This document shows, in pieces, positions 40,101 through 55,100 of a stretch of DNA of 64,000 nucleotides; the stretch's first letter is position 1; every line of letters starts with the position of its first letter. Both the position numbers and the translations under genes were made by a program. A model generated the notes under the pieces. It was not told the DNA's origin and ran no database searches. It was given only the letters and a program-made list of their open reading frames with translations. The stretch lies in contig NC_061812.1 in the NCBI RefSeq assembly GCF_021462225.1, positions 37,559,175 through 37,623,174 of the forward strand, given 5' to 3'. Source of the stretch: Girardinichthys multiradiatus. Its lineage: Eukaryota > Chordata > Actinopteri > Cyprinodontiformes > Goodeidae.

Positions 40101-43100
40101 ATTCGCACTACTTCATTATAGCCTGTAAATGCAATCAGATCGTTAGTCCTGCGTTTTGTTCTTCTAACGTATGGCCCCACGTGAAGGTATTTTTCAAAAG
40201 AACATGTGCAGTAAGATCCAAAATGGAGACAGATGGGATAATAAATAAAAAAGCCTGTAGCTCACCGTACTGTACAGTGTTGAAGGTTCCTGCTACCGTT
40301 TTACAGGAAGAGTTGTCACCTCCGCAGACACCACACTTATCTCTCCTGGCTTTAGAGTTCAGAACATGATCACAACCTGCTTGCTGGTCCATCAGGGAAG
40401 AGGCAAAACAAGTATTTTATTAATATGAATGATGCAGCACAACTTTGACATTATCATGCAAAGTACCCAGCTATTTATATCTTTTGCTTGAATTATTTTA
40501 CATTTTGTCACATAACAGTGATGAAAATCAATTTATTTTATGTGACAGACCAACACAGAGTATTGCATATTTATGAATTGAATGGAAAACACCTGTGACA
40601 TAAATAAGATTTAGGTCTTGACTTTGACTGGGCCATTCCAACATATATACTCTGATGTTTTTTATTGAACTGACAAAATGTGGAAATCGTCAAGGGGTGT
40701 TATGGTGTTATAACATGGAACATAGCACTCTGCATTAATCCTAACAGATTTCTGAAGTGACAAGTTGGAAATATTTGGATCAGAATGCACTTGTCAGGGG
40801 CAGAGGCACTTCCTGAGTCACAGTCAAACCCAAACTCTGTGTGTGGTTCAGGATGTACACAGGGAAACCCACTGCTTCTTTTGATGTGCAGGACATGTTT
40901 GCAATCAAGCTTTCAAACTAAAAATCTATCTGTCAGATTTGAGGAAACAGTCTGGTTAGGCAAAGGATTTAAGATGGTGGTCGTGGAAAGATGTGGAAAT
41001 CATTAAAGGCTCTCCTGGCATGACTGCAGCACACAAATGAACCCTGCTAGAAGACGCAGCTGGGGTGTCTTTAAACACTTAATACTTATAAGCTCACCCT
41101 GCACAGGCCCTGGACACAGATGTCGTTGGTATCGGGTCCGCATGTCGTGCCATCGACGACCCTGTCCCTGAGCTGATAGTAGGCAGTGCTGCCCGCCACC
41201 CTGCAGAACAGCTTACATCTGTCCTTCATCAGAACTGACAGAGGAGACAAAACAAAGGCTAATCTATGCAAGGATTACACCAAACAATGTTTTCCATGAG
41301 CAAAAATGAGCATCTGGCATCTGAAAAGGTAAAAAATAAGAAAATAAAAACTCACTTCCACTGTATTTGGGAACCCATCGCACATTAGGAGGAAGACCGT
41401 TGATGTTGAAGTGCTTTCCGTCAAAAATAGCACATTGTTCCTCCCTAAAGCCCTTCTTTTGCTTAGAGCATGGCTCAGAGTTGCAGGAACGAAACTTCAT
41501 CCGGCGACCAACACAATACAATCCTCCGCTCCGGGGCCTGAGAGAGCAAGTAAGTACAGTAACAGTTTCAGGAGCTGCTTACAGTATGCCAGTACTTCTC
41601 TTTAGCTTATTGTCCATCTTTACATCCTAACAGTACACTTCTTTGTTTTCCATTTGCAACTCACTCTTATTCTTTTCTTTGACTCAATTAATCCAGGATG
41701 AAAGGCTACACATATTGAGACTGGCTGGTGTGTGCATTTAGCAGAAGAACATCCCTGTAAGGTCTGCAATCAGAGAGCCTGATTCAATGAACTCTTGCTA
41801 TTGAAAGAATCCCCTTAAGGAGGTTTGATCTATGGAAGACTAGCTTCAGCAGATAAAAACAGAGTCTGCCTGGCACGCATGACTACAAAGACAAGAGACT
41901 ACTCACACTGGTCGGTTGCATTCGCGCATCGCAATCTTTATTCCACCACCACATGTTCGAGAACATGTACCAAAAGGACTCCAAACCCCCCACGCTCCAT
42001 CCACAGGCATGGCATCGTGCTCGTTGGGAATGCACAGGCCGTGTTTGCAGTGCTGCGAAATTAATAAAGGAATGGAAACATTAAATGACAACAGAATTCA
42101 TAGATGGAACAAAAGAGTCTCAATGAAATTGAAAACTTAAAATGTGAAAATAGAAAATGATGTCTAATTTTGCATATTACTCGAGAAAATGTGTGTGTGT
42201 GTGTGTGTGGTTTGGGCTTGGGGGTGGTTGTACAAGGTAAAAGTCAGTAAAAAGGGTAATTGTTTCTCTTTTGTTTATACTTTTCTTAGAGGGTACAAGA
42301 CTGTCCCCACGGGTACATTTCTGGCCGTAATGATCTGAAAGTGTTTGAGTTTCTTATTTGATCTCTGACTTCTTTCCTGTTGTTTATGTTCTCTAGTTAC
42401 TTACGTTTTTCCTAGTTTCTTTTCTTGCATTCCTGTTTGTTTAGATTTCCCTTAGATTCCTTCCAGTGTTTCTGTGTTCATCTCTGTCTGCTTCTGACCA
42501 TTTTCTCTCCTCCCTCAGCTCTCTCTCCCTTCATTGGTCTCAGTTGTTACTCATTCTCACCTAATTACTCTCACCTACCTGTCAGGCCTTTCTCCTACAT
42601 ATAAGTTCTCTGGTTGTTCTCATTGATTACTGGATTCTACCGTTTGCCTGCTTGCTCCATGACATATGGTGCATGTCATCGCCTGGTTTTCTTGCCTGTG
42701 CTCTGTGTCCTGTTTTCATTGTTAGTCACTTTGAATATAAAAACCTTTATTTACTTTAACTATGCTCTACACTCCTCACTGTGACTCTTGCCTTTACATG
42801 TTACAAACTACAAGGGTACAAGTACATACCCACTGTTGAGGGTCCAATACCAGTACCTTTGAGGGGAACGCCCCAGTGACAAGCCTTTGTACCCTGGATG
42901 GTACAATTAGGTACTTGTTTTTCTGAGTGTGTAAGGTGTTCAAAATGAAGTCAGAAGAAGCACATAGACAAAAGAAGCAATTTAAAAATCTACGACATGT
43001 CGAGACATGTCTGAGGTTTATTCAGACTGCGAGAGAGAGCAAGAGTTTCAGCAGATAACATGAAGGCTGAATGTATTCCAGCAAGGTTATTCTGTTTTAT

Positions 43101-46100
43101 CCTTTTGAGTTTTTAATGTATTTCTGTCATGGAACATGTACATGGAAATAGGTGGAAAGGTTTAGCTTAAAGGAAATTAGCCACAAAATTCAGATTGGTT
43201 CATTGCTATTAAAACGTTCAGAAAGTACATTTTTTATTCTCCTGGAGCTCAGAGGGACCCAGCTGTGTTACGTTTCCCTCAGAATTATTTAAAGGAAACC
43301 TAAAAAAAACTATTATTCACTACCTTACATCAACTTTGTACACCAGCCATGTTAAGTCTACAAATTTATCAACATGCTCACTATGAGAGGTTGTGCTGTG
43401 CTGTTTGTGTCACTGACTGAAAGAGTTACAAACCATCAGAAGTGTAAAAAATCATTTTAATAGTTCTGCCATCATCATCTTTTATATCTTTTGGACCTTA
43501 GGAACCATTCTGGGTTTTGACCTCAGGGTTGGTGAGAAATCACCAATGTTCTAGCCAGAGATGCTACAATATAAAAACCTCTGACTGTTTCAAAGACAAC
43601 TTTGTACAACCTCTGTAAGTGAACATGTGTTTAAAAACACAAAATTGCAATATAAAATGCTATTGGCTTGACCTGCTCATTGGTCTCACAGCCCAAACAA
43701 ATCCCACTGGTTTTCTGCCCTGAAACTGGAACACAGTCAAGCTTGTTGTGAAGTTATTCCTATTTCCAAGTTCTTTATTAAAGCTAATTGGAATTCAGCT
43801 TTAATCAAGTAGCATTTATTTTCATTAAAGCTCTTTTCTCTTATTGTAACCCACATCCTTGCTACATGCAAATTAAAAACCATTTCATTGTCATTTGGTG
43901 ACACCAAATACCTTTCCAGGTGCGCAGTCAGTGCCGTCAGCCCAGGGCATGTGCTGCGTCCTGCAGCCCCGCTGGGCGCCCTCTGGACTTGTGCACCACA
44001 ACCTCCAACACTCAGTCTGGTGATTACACACAGGCACATTTATTATGTGTTACTGTTAACATTTCAAAACTCAATAAATACAGATACACAACACCTTGAA
44101 AAGCATGCATTGACTTCCTCTGCCGGGAGTATTCTCAGTGTTTAACTAATGTTTTCTTAAAAGGTGTTCAGTTTACTTTTCTTTGTATTTTAGAGAGAAC
44201 CAATAACATGTTTTCATGTATTACAAGTGACTTTAAATAAGTCGACATCCCTGGCAGCTCCGACATAACTTGACGATTCCCCTTAGATTCACACTCAGTA
44301 CTTGAAAGTTCGAACCCTCACGCTGACTCCACTCACCATAAAAGGGCACACCTGCGTTCCTGGTCCAAATATCAATTCGCACTGTCTATTGACACTGTAT
44401 ATCCGCCCGGGCAGCTCCTGCGAGAGACTGTAAGGCCTAGAAATGGGCTCGTCGAGCAAGCACTCACCATATCCTGTGCTATTAGGAAATAAAAATAAAA
44501 TGACTTAAAGAAAAAAAGAAGAAAGAACAAGAGACACAAACAGACAGAAGACACACTCAGTACAGCAGGAGTGGTCCGTTATCTGCACATATACATCTTC
44601 AAAGGCATCTGTTTATGCTCAACCACTGGCAAATATTACGAGGTAATCTCACTGAGAGACGCAGGGAGACTTCAGCATAGTTTGACTTTTAGTTAAGTAT
44701 TTTAATATCATCCCATTTAGTCTATTCTACAGTCAGAGTATCTGTTTTTTCTCAGCATACCGAGGAGCCTTTGGGGAAAAAGGAGACTACAGGCTGCAAG
44801 AACTCTGAGAAGTTATAAGAGTTGATCTTCCTTATATTACTTCTAAATTTGGCAGTTCCAATTTAAAGAAGCAAGTATATCAACAACGCAGATATCCTTA
44901 TCCCTGAAACTTTGTTACATTTTGTCATGATTCCACCAGAACCTTCAATGTATTTTATTGAAATTTTATGTGATAGACCAACACAAAGTATACATGGTTT
45001 TTAAACGTTTTCACAAAGGAAAACCTAGTATGACTTGCATTTGCATTTAGCACTCAATAGAACCGCCTTTTGCTACAATAACAGCTGCAAGTTTTTAGGT
45101 GTATGTTTCTACCAGATTTGCACACTTGGAGACTGAAAATTCCACCCAGTCTTCTCTGCAAAATACCTCAAGACCAGTCAGGTTAGATGGAGAGAATTTG
45201 TGAACAATATTTTTTATCTCTTGCCACAAAATAATAATTTGATGTACGTCCAGTCTTTGACTGGGCCATTCTACGTAATAAATATGCTGTGATCCAAATC
45301 ATTCCATGGAAGCTCTGGCTGTATGTTCATAGTTATTTAGGGTGCTAGAAGGTAAGCTTCAACTCAAGTATTACATTTTTAAAGCCCCTTATATTATTTA
45401 TTTAACAGAATATTCCTGGTATTCATTTCTAACTAGCTTCACTTACCCTGCTAAACAAAAGCATACCCAAAGCATGATACTGCCACTACTATGTTTCACA
45501 ATGGGGATGGTCAGTTCAATTTCATATGAAATGTTTTCTTCCAAAGACAGTATTTTGTTTGTAGGCTACAGAGCTTAGTTTTATGCTCATCTGAACAGAG
45601 CACCTTATTGTTCATATTTGCTGTGGCCAACATTCAGCAGGACCTCTTATGGTTTTCTTTCAACAATCAGTTTCCTCTTGCCACTCGTGCCAGATTTGAG
45701 GAGTGCATGCCGAATAGTTATCCTATTGACAGAATCGGTAAAAAAGCAATGTATTGTTTTCCTTCTTTTCCCAAGGTATGCATTACTTTGTATTTTAACA
45801 TATAAAATTCAAATTTTGGTTGTAACATAACAAGCTGTGAAATAATTCAAAATACTTCTTAAATACCCTCGCGCAGTACATGTGCTGTTTCTGGATGCAC
45901 TAACATTAAAACCTATATAAAATATTTGATCTCCACATTTCAACAACTGATGTTTAATGTATCTGCCTATGTTCTACACAACAGATCTGTGTTATCACGA
46001 TGAAGAAAACAGCATGACCTACTCGAGGAACTCTGTGATGTACTTCCTGCTACACTTGGACCACATCCAAGGGTTTGTGTTGTAATTAAGCGTGGGAGCC

Positions 46101-49100
46101 ATGACATGCTGCTGTGACTTCACACCATCCTCCTTACACTTGTTGCTGTCATCGTGAGGCATGTTAAACCTAAAACGCAGAAAGTATAATTAAATAAAAC
46201 ATGTGCGCTAAATAGTGTAATAAAAAGAAAAGTGATGATGAAAAGTGACCACCTTAACGTGGTGGAGGAGTTTGAGTGCTCGAATGATCCTAGAGGCTAT
46301 GTTGTCTGGGGCTTAAATGCCCCTGGTAGGGTCTCCCATGGCAAACAGGCTCTAGGTGACGGGTCAGACAAAGAGCGGTACAAGAACCCCTCATGACGAC
46401 TAAAAAACCGAGGCACGTGACGTCGCCCGGTACGGCGGAGCCGTGGTCCCACCCTGACGCCAGGCCTGGGGTCGGGACTCGTCGGAGAGCACCTGGTGGC
46501 TGGGTTGCTCCTCGCGGGACCTGGCCGGGCCGAGCCCGAATGAGAGACGCGAGACCCTCCCCCAGTGGGCCCACCACATGCAGGGGGAACCGTGAGGGAC
46601 CGATGCAAAGAGGATTGGACGGCGGACGAAGGTGGAGACCTCGGCGGCCCGATCCCCGGATGCTTAGGCTGGCTCTAGGGACGTGGAATGTCACCTCGCT
46701 GTGGGGGAAGGAGCCTGAGCTTGTGCTGGAGGTCGAGAGATATCGACTAGAAATAGTCGGGCTCACCTCCATGCACAGCGTGGGCTCTGGAACCCATCTC
46801 TTCAAGAGGGGCTGGACACTCTTCTACCCTGGAGTGGCCCACGGGGAGAGGCGGCGGGCTGGGGTGGGTTTGCTTGTCGCCCCCCAGCTCAGTCGTCTCA
46901 TGTTGGGATTTACCCCAGTGAATGAGAGGGTCGCATCCCTGCGCCTTCGGGTTGGGGAGAGGTCTTTGACTATCATTTCGGCCAACGGGCCGAGTGGTAG
47001 TGCGGAGTACCCGGCCTTCTTGGCGTCCCTGTCGGGGGTGCTGGATAGTGCCCGTCCTGGGGACTCCATTATTCTGCTGGGGGACTTCAACGCCCAAGTG
47101 GGAAACGACAGTGACACCTGGAGAGGCGTGATCGGGAGGAATGGCCTCCGATCTGAATGCGAGTGGTGTTTTGTTATTGGACTTCTGTGCTAGTCACAGA
47201 TTGTCCATAATGAACACCATGTTCAAACATAAGGGTGTCCATCAGTGCACTTGGCACCAGGATACCCTCGGCAGGAGGTCAATGATCAACTTTGTTGTCG
47301 TATCATCAGACCTTCGGCCGCATGTTTTGGACACTCGGGTGAAGAGAGGGGCTGAGCTGTCCACTGATCACCACCTGGTGGTGAGTTGGATCTGCTGGGG
47401 GAGGAGAAAGCCCGACAGACTTGGCAGGCCCAAGCGCATAGTGAGGGTCTGCTGGGAACGTCTGGCAGACCCCTTGGCCAGGGATGTATTCAACTCTCAC
47501 CTCCGGGAGAGCTTTGACCAGATTCCGAGGGATGTTGGAGACATAGAGTCCGAGTGGACCATGTTCTCCGCAACTATTGTCGATGCTGTCGCCCGTAGCT
47601 GTGGCCGTAAGGTCTGCGGTGCCTGTCGTGGCGGCAATCCCCGAACCGGTGGTGGACACCGGCAGTAAGGGACACTGTCAAGCTGAAGAAGGAGTCCTAT
47701 CGGCTGTGGTTGGCTTGTGGGGCTTCTGAGGCAGCTGACGGGTACCGTGGGGCCAAGCGTGCCACGGCCCGAGCAGTGGCAGAGGCAAAAACTCGGACCT
47801 GAGAGGAGTTCGGCAAGGCCATTGAGAAGGACTACCGGTTGGCCCCGAAGTGATTCTGGCAAACCGTCCGGCGCCTCAGGAGGGGGAAGCAGTGCTTCGC
47901 CAACACTGTTTACAGTGAGAGTGGGGAGCTGCTGACCTCGACTGGGGACGTTATCGGGCGGTGGAAGGAGTACTTTGAGGATTTCCTCAATCCTGCCATC
48001 ACGCATTAACCTGGTGGAAGCAGAGGCTGAGGACTCGGGGTTGGACTCTTTCATCATCCAGTCTGAAGTCCCTGAAGTGGTTAAAAAGCTCCGCAGTGGC
48101 AGGGCTTCGGGGTTGGATGAGATCTGCCCTGAGTACCTCAAGTCTTTGGATGTTGTGGGGCTGTCATGGTTGACACGCCTCTTCAACATTGCGTGGCGGA
48201 CGGGGACAGTGCCTTTGGATTGGCAGACTGGGGTGGTGGTCCCCCTACATAAGAAGGGTGACCGGAGGGTGTGTTCCAACTACAGGGGGATCACACTCCT
48301 CAGCCTCCCTGGTAAGGCCTACGCCAGGGTATTGGAGAGGAGAGTCCGGCCGATAGTCGAACCCCGGCTTCAGGAGGAGCAGTGTGGTTTTCGTCCCGGC
48401 CGTGGAACACTGGACCAGCTCTATACCCTCTACAGGGTACTCGAGGGTTCATGGGAGTTTGCCCAACCGGTCCACATGTGTTTTGTGGACCTGGAGAAAG
48501 CATTCGACTGTGTCCCTTGTGAATCGGGGGCTCTTTACTAGGGGTCATCCGGTCTCTGTACAAGCGGTGCAGCCAAGGGCCGGAGGGGGTCTGGTTGGGG
48601 ACCAGAGGATTTCGTCTCTTCTTTTTGCAGATGACGTGGTCCTGCTGGTCCCCTCTAGCCAAGACCTACAGCATGCACTGGGGCGGTTCGCAGCCGAGTG
48701 TGAAGCGGCTGGGATGAAGATCAGCTCCTCCAAGTCCGAGGCCATGGTTCTCGACCGGAAAAGGGTGGCTTGTCCTCTTCAGGTTGGAGGGGAGTTCCTG
48801 CCTCAAGTGGAGGAGTTTAAGTATCTCGGGGTCTTGTTCACGAGTGAGGGAAGAATGGAGCGGGAGATCGACAGACGGATCGGTGCGGCTGCCACAGTAA
48901 TGGGGGCGCTGTGCCGGTCCGTTGTGGTGAAGAGAGAGCTGAGCTGAAAAGCGAAGCTCTACGTTCCTACCCTCACCTATGGCCATGAAATTTGGGTCAT
49001 GACCGAAAGAACAAGATCCCGGATACAAGCAACTGAAATGAGCTTCCTCCGTAGGGTGGCCGGGCACTCCCTTAGAGATAGGGTGAGGAGCTCGGCCATC

Positions 49101-52100
49101 CGCGAGGGGCTCGGAGTAGAGCCGCTGCTCCTCCACAGGAGGAGCCAGTTGAGGTGGCTCGGGCATCTATACTGGATGCCTCCTGGACGCCTTTCTCGGG
49201 AGGCATTCCCAGGCATGGCTGGCATGGGAACGCTTTGGGCTCCACCCGGAGGAGCTGAAGGAGGTATCTGGGGAGAGGGACTTCTGGGCGTCTCAGCTGA
49301 GTCTGCTGCCCCCGCGACCCGGTCCCGGATAAAGCGGATGATGACGAGTACGAGTACGAGTGATGAGGGTTAAAGTCATTTTCCAATGTTTTCCAGGTTT
49401 CGAGCACAAGCTGGATTCTCAGCAGTGTGTGAACGTTGCTGATAATCCTGCTCAGTACTGCAAACTTTTGATATTGCTGGTCTCTCAGACCAGCAAACGC
49501 AAACATTGTAACATTGTATTGTTTCTTCATCTCCATGTTTCATATCTACAGCTGTGTTCTCACTGTCATTGTGGAAACTAATTTGCGGTTGCCACCGAAA
49601 ATAACAGAGCATTTGTATTTTCTGTCTGTGGGGACTTTGGAGAGAAACCAGCCTGATATTAAATTACGTGAAAACCAGGAAAACATTTTAGATGGGAAAA
49701 TCTGAGGGCGCACATTCAAGCCGCTGCATGGTATACAAATGTGATCCCTGTTGATTGTTGTAAACCGGTACGACATCACACCACTTGCAGCTAAGCTGCA
49801 CACCTTATACGGGGTCAAATAACAAGTAACCTTTGCCACCAAGCAGCTTGTAACCATGTTTTCACTGGTTGGTGTGGATAAAGATGGAATTCAATAATCC
49901 ACCCCTTTGTTTAGTGGTAAGAATTTGTTAGAGATTATGAAGGCTGTAACGGTCGTACTGTAGAAGGTTTAAAACCCCAGCTCAGGGTGACTCAAAGCTT
50001 TGGACAATGCACAAAGGAAAACCAAATTGTAGTTTTATTTTAATTGAGAGAAAGGAGTTTGTCTCTTTTTATGTTAAAATTAAGGGCCAAGTGCACACAA
50101 AGGCCTCGCCAAATATCAGTTCATCTATGCATTCATTGTCTATACCCTTTATCCTTGCAGGGTTGTGGGGGGTTGGGGCTGGTGTCTACCTCCAGCGACC
50201 TTTGGACAAGAGGCGGGGTACACCCGGGACAGGTCACCACTCCATCATAGGGCTTACAAAACATGGTGAGAGGAAATTCTCACCAAACAGTGCCTTGCTC
50301 AAGCTCAATCAGATTGGATGAAGAGTCATAAATGTATGCCAGTAATTTTCAATTGGATTTAGACCAGGACTTTGACTGGGCCATTCTAACACATATATGT
50401 GATTTGGTCAGAAAAATTTGACTGTTGTTCTATGCCTTATAGTTGCTGGAAGGTGAATCCCATATTAAGTTTCAACATTCTTACCATGAACTCCAATCAG
50501 CTTCCCTGTCCATTGTAAAGAAAAACATCACCACAGTATGATGCTGCCACCACCGTGCTTTACCATAGGTTATAATTTTATATTAGGTGATACTTTTTCT
50601 TTACACATAATATTTTGTATGTAGGCCCAAAAGTTAAATTTTGGTCTGTCTTTCCATGCGTTTGATGTGTCCCTTACATGGCTTGTGAAAAAAAATCTGA
50701 ACTCTTTTGACTTTCTTTCAACAAGTGTTTTCTTCTTGCCACTCTTCCAGAAAGGTTATGTTTTGGTGAACAGCCATGACTTAGAAGGTTTGTTGTTGTG
50801 CCCTATTATTCCTGACCTGTCTGCTGTGTTCTTTTGTCTTCGTGATGCTGTCTGTATTTATACAGAGCACACAGGACTTGATTAACTAATCGGACTCGGA
50901 TTGAAACCAGCTAAATATAAATGCATGTGCCACTTTCCAGATTTTAAATTATAAAAGATGTTAAAATATGTATGCCTTTCCTTCTAGTTCACAATTATGT
51001 GTTTCTTAGTGTAAATTCCTGGATGTTTTGATCCTAACTGTGAAATGTGGAAAAGTTAGGGTATGAATACTTTTAAAGGACAAAGGATGACATCTGAAGC
51101 TCTAACATTGCTTAACTCAAGCCAAAAACCTTCACTTATATACAAAACACTGCAGAGCTTGTTATACTTACACATGGCCCAGTTCATGGGCTATGGTGAA
51201 GGCAGTGCTGAGCCCATTGTCTTCACTGATGCTGCAGCTTCTGTATGGATCACACACCGTCCCCAACTCTGCAAGCCCTGCGTAACACGAGAATCGCTTC
51301 AGTTTTCCGACGTGAGGTCATCAATACATAGCCGGCTGGTTGAAACGATCCGCTTACCTAATGTGTCACACTTATCCCTAGCTCTGCAGATGTCTTGCCT
51401 GTGGTGAAAGATGAAGATAACAGGTCATGGACAGCAGCGCTGCACAAAAAAGAATACTTTCCCAGTCTTTGATCAGTCTCTCTTTTTACATACTCAACCC
51501 CAAGTTCACTGGGTATTTGGATATTTCAGAGAGTTAAAAGCATGTTTAGGCCAGTGAGAAAGCTAACAATTTCCCTGCACCTGGTGATAAGGATGGCGGT
51601 GTCGTGATGGGAGGGGTGGTTATCATCCAGGATGTTCTGTGTTTGCTGCCAGATGCAGAAGTTCTTTAAAGTGGTCTGTGCATTAAATGAAATAGCCGGA
51701 CCGTCCTAATATACATGCAAGAGACAAAAACAAATGGAAACGGTTGCAGTTTGAGAAAGATACAAGGGATAATTGAAGAACAAAGCAAAACTTACCAACT
51801 CGTTGTTGATTATCACTAACTTAACAATCACAATATTAATCAGGTTGCCAATGCTTGGGTCTTTATAGATGGAGGAGACCTGAATGGAGAAAAAAAAGCA
51901 TAAGCCAAAATCTATGTACACATATACTGGTCAATCTGTTGTAAGCTCTCTGTCCTTGAGGAAAAACAAGCCTTTTCCATGTGCAAAATCTCAGCCTCCC
52001 CTTGAAGACCACTGGCCCCTGCAGCCTGCGGGAGCTGATGTTTGAAGTGGCTGAAAGTAAGTGCTCTTTGTGACATATCTGAGATTATTTTTTAACATTC

Positions 52101-55100
52101 ATCAAAGCCGTGAGACAGAGTCTACCTCAAGATGTGCTCTCTTACCCCTATCCTTTTGAAAGAGTTGTTTACTCGTGCCCTGGGCTGCCCTTTTCCCGAC
52201 CACAACCCTCTCCCAAAGGTCTGCAGACAGAGATGCTGCACTAACAGCAAAATTGGAACACCTACATACTGGATATACCATTTTATAAAGCATGCATATG
52301 CGGTGCCTTGCAACAGTATGCATACAACTTGAACTTTCCCTATTTTGTCACTTTACAACCACACACTTCTACCAAGACAAAGAAGTGCATAACTTATAAA
52401 GGGAAGTAAAATCATACATGTTTTCCTTTTTTTTTTACAAATATAAATCTGAAAAGTGTTGTGTGCATTTGTATTCACCACCCTTTAGTCTAATAACTCA
52501 AAATAAAATCCAATGCAAACAATTGCAGTTGTGTCACAGTCAGTAATTAACCTACCAAGACATGTCTGCTCGCCTTAACTATCGCACGACAACAAGCGTT
52601 GTAAATCACATTAAGCATTATCCCCACAGTGAAATATGGTGGTGGCTGCATAATGCTGTGGGCAGATGATGTGGATGCTTTTCTTCAGCAGGGACAGAGA
52701 TGCTGAACAAACTTGATGGTAAGATGGGTGGAGATAAACATAGAGTTCACCTTACAGCAGTACAATAATCCAAAATATACAGCCAGGGTTACAATATAAA
52801 TAATTAAATCAAAGCATATCCATGTGCCTGGGTGGTCTAGTCAAAGACCAGACTTAAGTTGAGAATCTGTGGCAAGAATTGAAATGTTATTTATGATTTG
52901 ACTGAACCTATGCTAAACTCCAAAGAAAAATGGGCAAAAAAGTATCTGCAACCCAAGCAGAAATGTACTATTCTGAACTTGCAGCTGTATTTGCAGCAAA
53001 ATTGGTGAAGAATTTTGAAAACCATGCTCTGTTTTGTGGCAGTATCGCACAAAATCCTAATAAATTGCATTGAAGTTTGTGGTTGTGATGTGTCAAGATG
53101 CAAGACAGTTGCTTTTGCAAGGCACAATGTCACCCAACTAACCTTTTCCTCCAATCAGTCCTCCACAGTCACACTTACTATAGACATCAATGTGAGTATG
53201 TAGTGCTGCAGGTTGCTGCCGTGATGCTCCACCATTTTGCTGTCGGCAACCAGCATGACCTCAACAAAGCGCGGGTAGGAGAGGAAGCGCTTTGATCTTC
53301 TGTGAGGTCCTGAGTCACCACTGCTATCATTTGACGGTCTGCTGCTGGCAACGGCGTGCTCTGATCTGAGCCAAGCGCTACCGGTCAGGCTGGCGCTCAG
53401 TGACCCCAGGTCGTGGAGCATGCCAGCGCCGACTAGAGGGGCAACGCTGGTAACGGGGGCTGGTCTTCTCCTTGCCTTCTGCCTCTGCCTGTGTTTGTGT
53501 CCTAAAGTTAAGAATCCAGAGGGAACGAGGTAAATAAACAAAAGTGCAAAGCCGAAGTCATACAGATTCATTCATTCCTAAAAAAGACAAGATATAAATG
53601 CTTTCACATATCTGTGCTCTGGAACTATTATGTGTTTCAAAGACTGTGCTGACTGGCTAACACAGAATGACGTCTCATTTTTCTTCTTTTCCCTCACTTT
53701 GAAACGAGGGAGGGGGGAAAAGGGGGCACTGAGTTCAGACTAGGTAAAACCTGTAGCCAAACCATAGAAGACCAGTACACACACAGAACCCTCATTAAAG
53801 AACCAGGAGAAGACAACAAAATCATTACATGCAATACATGTTTTGCAGTGGATCACTTAATGTAGTAAAATAAAACCGAATTGAAACTGATGCAAGAGCA
53901 AACAGGGCTACAGAACACTGGCTCATTTACAAGTGTTTGTTTCTATATTACTTTTAATACTTTTGATAAAAAAATATACTTAGAAATCCAACAAGATAGC
54001 TGTGGATTACATTGTTTTATATTAAACTAACAATACTTAATTGGAAAATGGTAGAAAAAACTATTAATTCAAATACATATGTGTTATGGTAAAACACTTT
54101 CCTTTGTGATAACTACATTAAACTGGCAAGGTAATGAGACTTTTTATGACTTTTGGTTGGAAAGGGCTTCAGTGCGAGACTTGTCTATCGCATAAAATGA
54201 AACGAATTGAAGTTTGAGGTTGTTACGTGACCAAATGTCCAGAGGTTTAAAGGGCAGAAATACTTTTGCAAGGTATAACATAAACTTTGTGTGAGCCCTA
54301 AATCAGTTCTAGCTTCATGTGGCTTTTGGTCAGATATGTGCTCCCTCCGGCTATGTTTTCATACGTCCTCACTCATGCTGCGCAACGGAATCAAAAGAGA
54401 AACACACATGCACATAAACATTTACATACTCAGTGACACCAAACAATTGCACAGCAATCTGCAGCAAACATAGGGAAAAATATTACATTTATTTTCTTGG
54501 TTTTGATTATTTGACTGTCTTAAGCTGGCATTGCTTTGCTATTATACAGTTTACACAACGTGGTCATCGCAGTGGGTCTGCCGGAGCTGCTTATCAAAGA
54601 AGCAGAGGAAGTACAAGAGTCAACAGGAAGTTCAGCCAGTAAACTGAGATGAGAAGATACAAGTGTGAACTTCCAAGTGGTTTCTTTTTTTTTCCCTGTA
54701 TAAGAGTTGGAAAGCTTCCTGACTGCTGTGCAGCAGCTGCAGGAACTGCACCATGCATGCTGAAACACTGCCAAAGAGACTTTCTCATTATGCTTTCACT
54801 TTAAACCTGTTATCACACTCAGGTCTCATTCATGCAAAGCCAAATCGATAAGAAATTAAACGTTTATTCATGCTATGTAGTCATAATTTTTCCCTTTTAG
54901 AATAAGCCTAGCTCAGATTAATGGGCACAGATAAATTATTGTAATAACTTGATAAGCACAGATACTGTTGCATAATCAGCTTCTTCTGCAGCTGATAGGG
55001 AAGACTGCATGTGTGGCTCAATGATTACACCTGATTATGTCCGTGGGAACCAGTTTATAAGGTTGCATCCAGATGAAAAAAATCCTCCACTCGCAAACCA

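Larger units (their letters stand above)
46240..49372 (+). mobile_element. GC-rich non-LTR retrotransposon, internally deleted, intron 8
   Basis: Antisense to adamts9. Starts with a 5' UTR (GACCACCTTAACGTGGTGG), then an APE-type endonuclease, a reverse transcriptase, and a GAGTAC-type short tandem tail at 49,350-49,363. The base composition (rich in CG) is strikingly unlike the flanking intron. Both ends appear present, but stops, frameshifts and an RT deletion make it inactive. RTE/Rex3-like or another APE-bearing clade; not resolved. Confidence 0.85.

Noticed and set aside
28070..42212. CRISPR-like direct repeats
   Set aside because: Repeats are simple microsatellites or dispersed transposon ends; the genome is eukaryotic.
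47497..48279. Minus-strand ORF of 260 codons
   Set aside because: Shadow of the GC-rich LINE coding strand.
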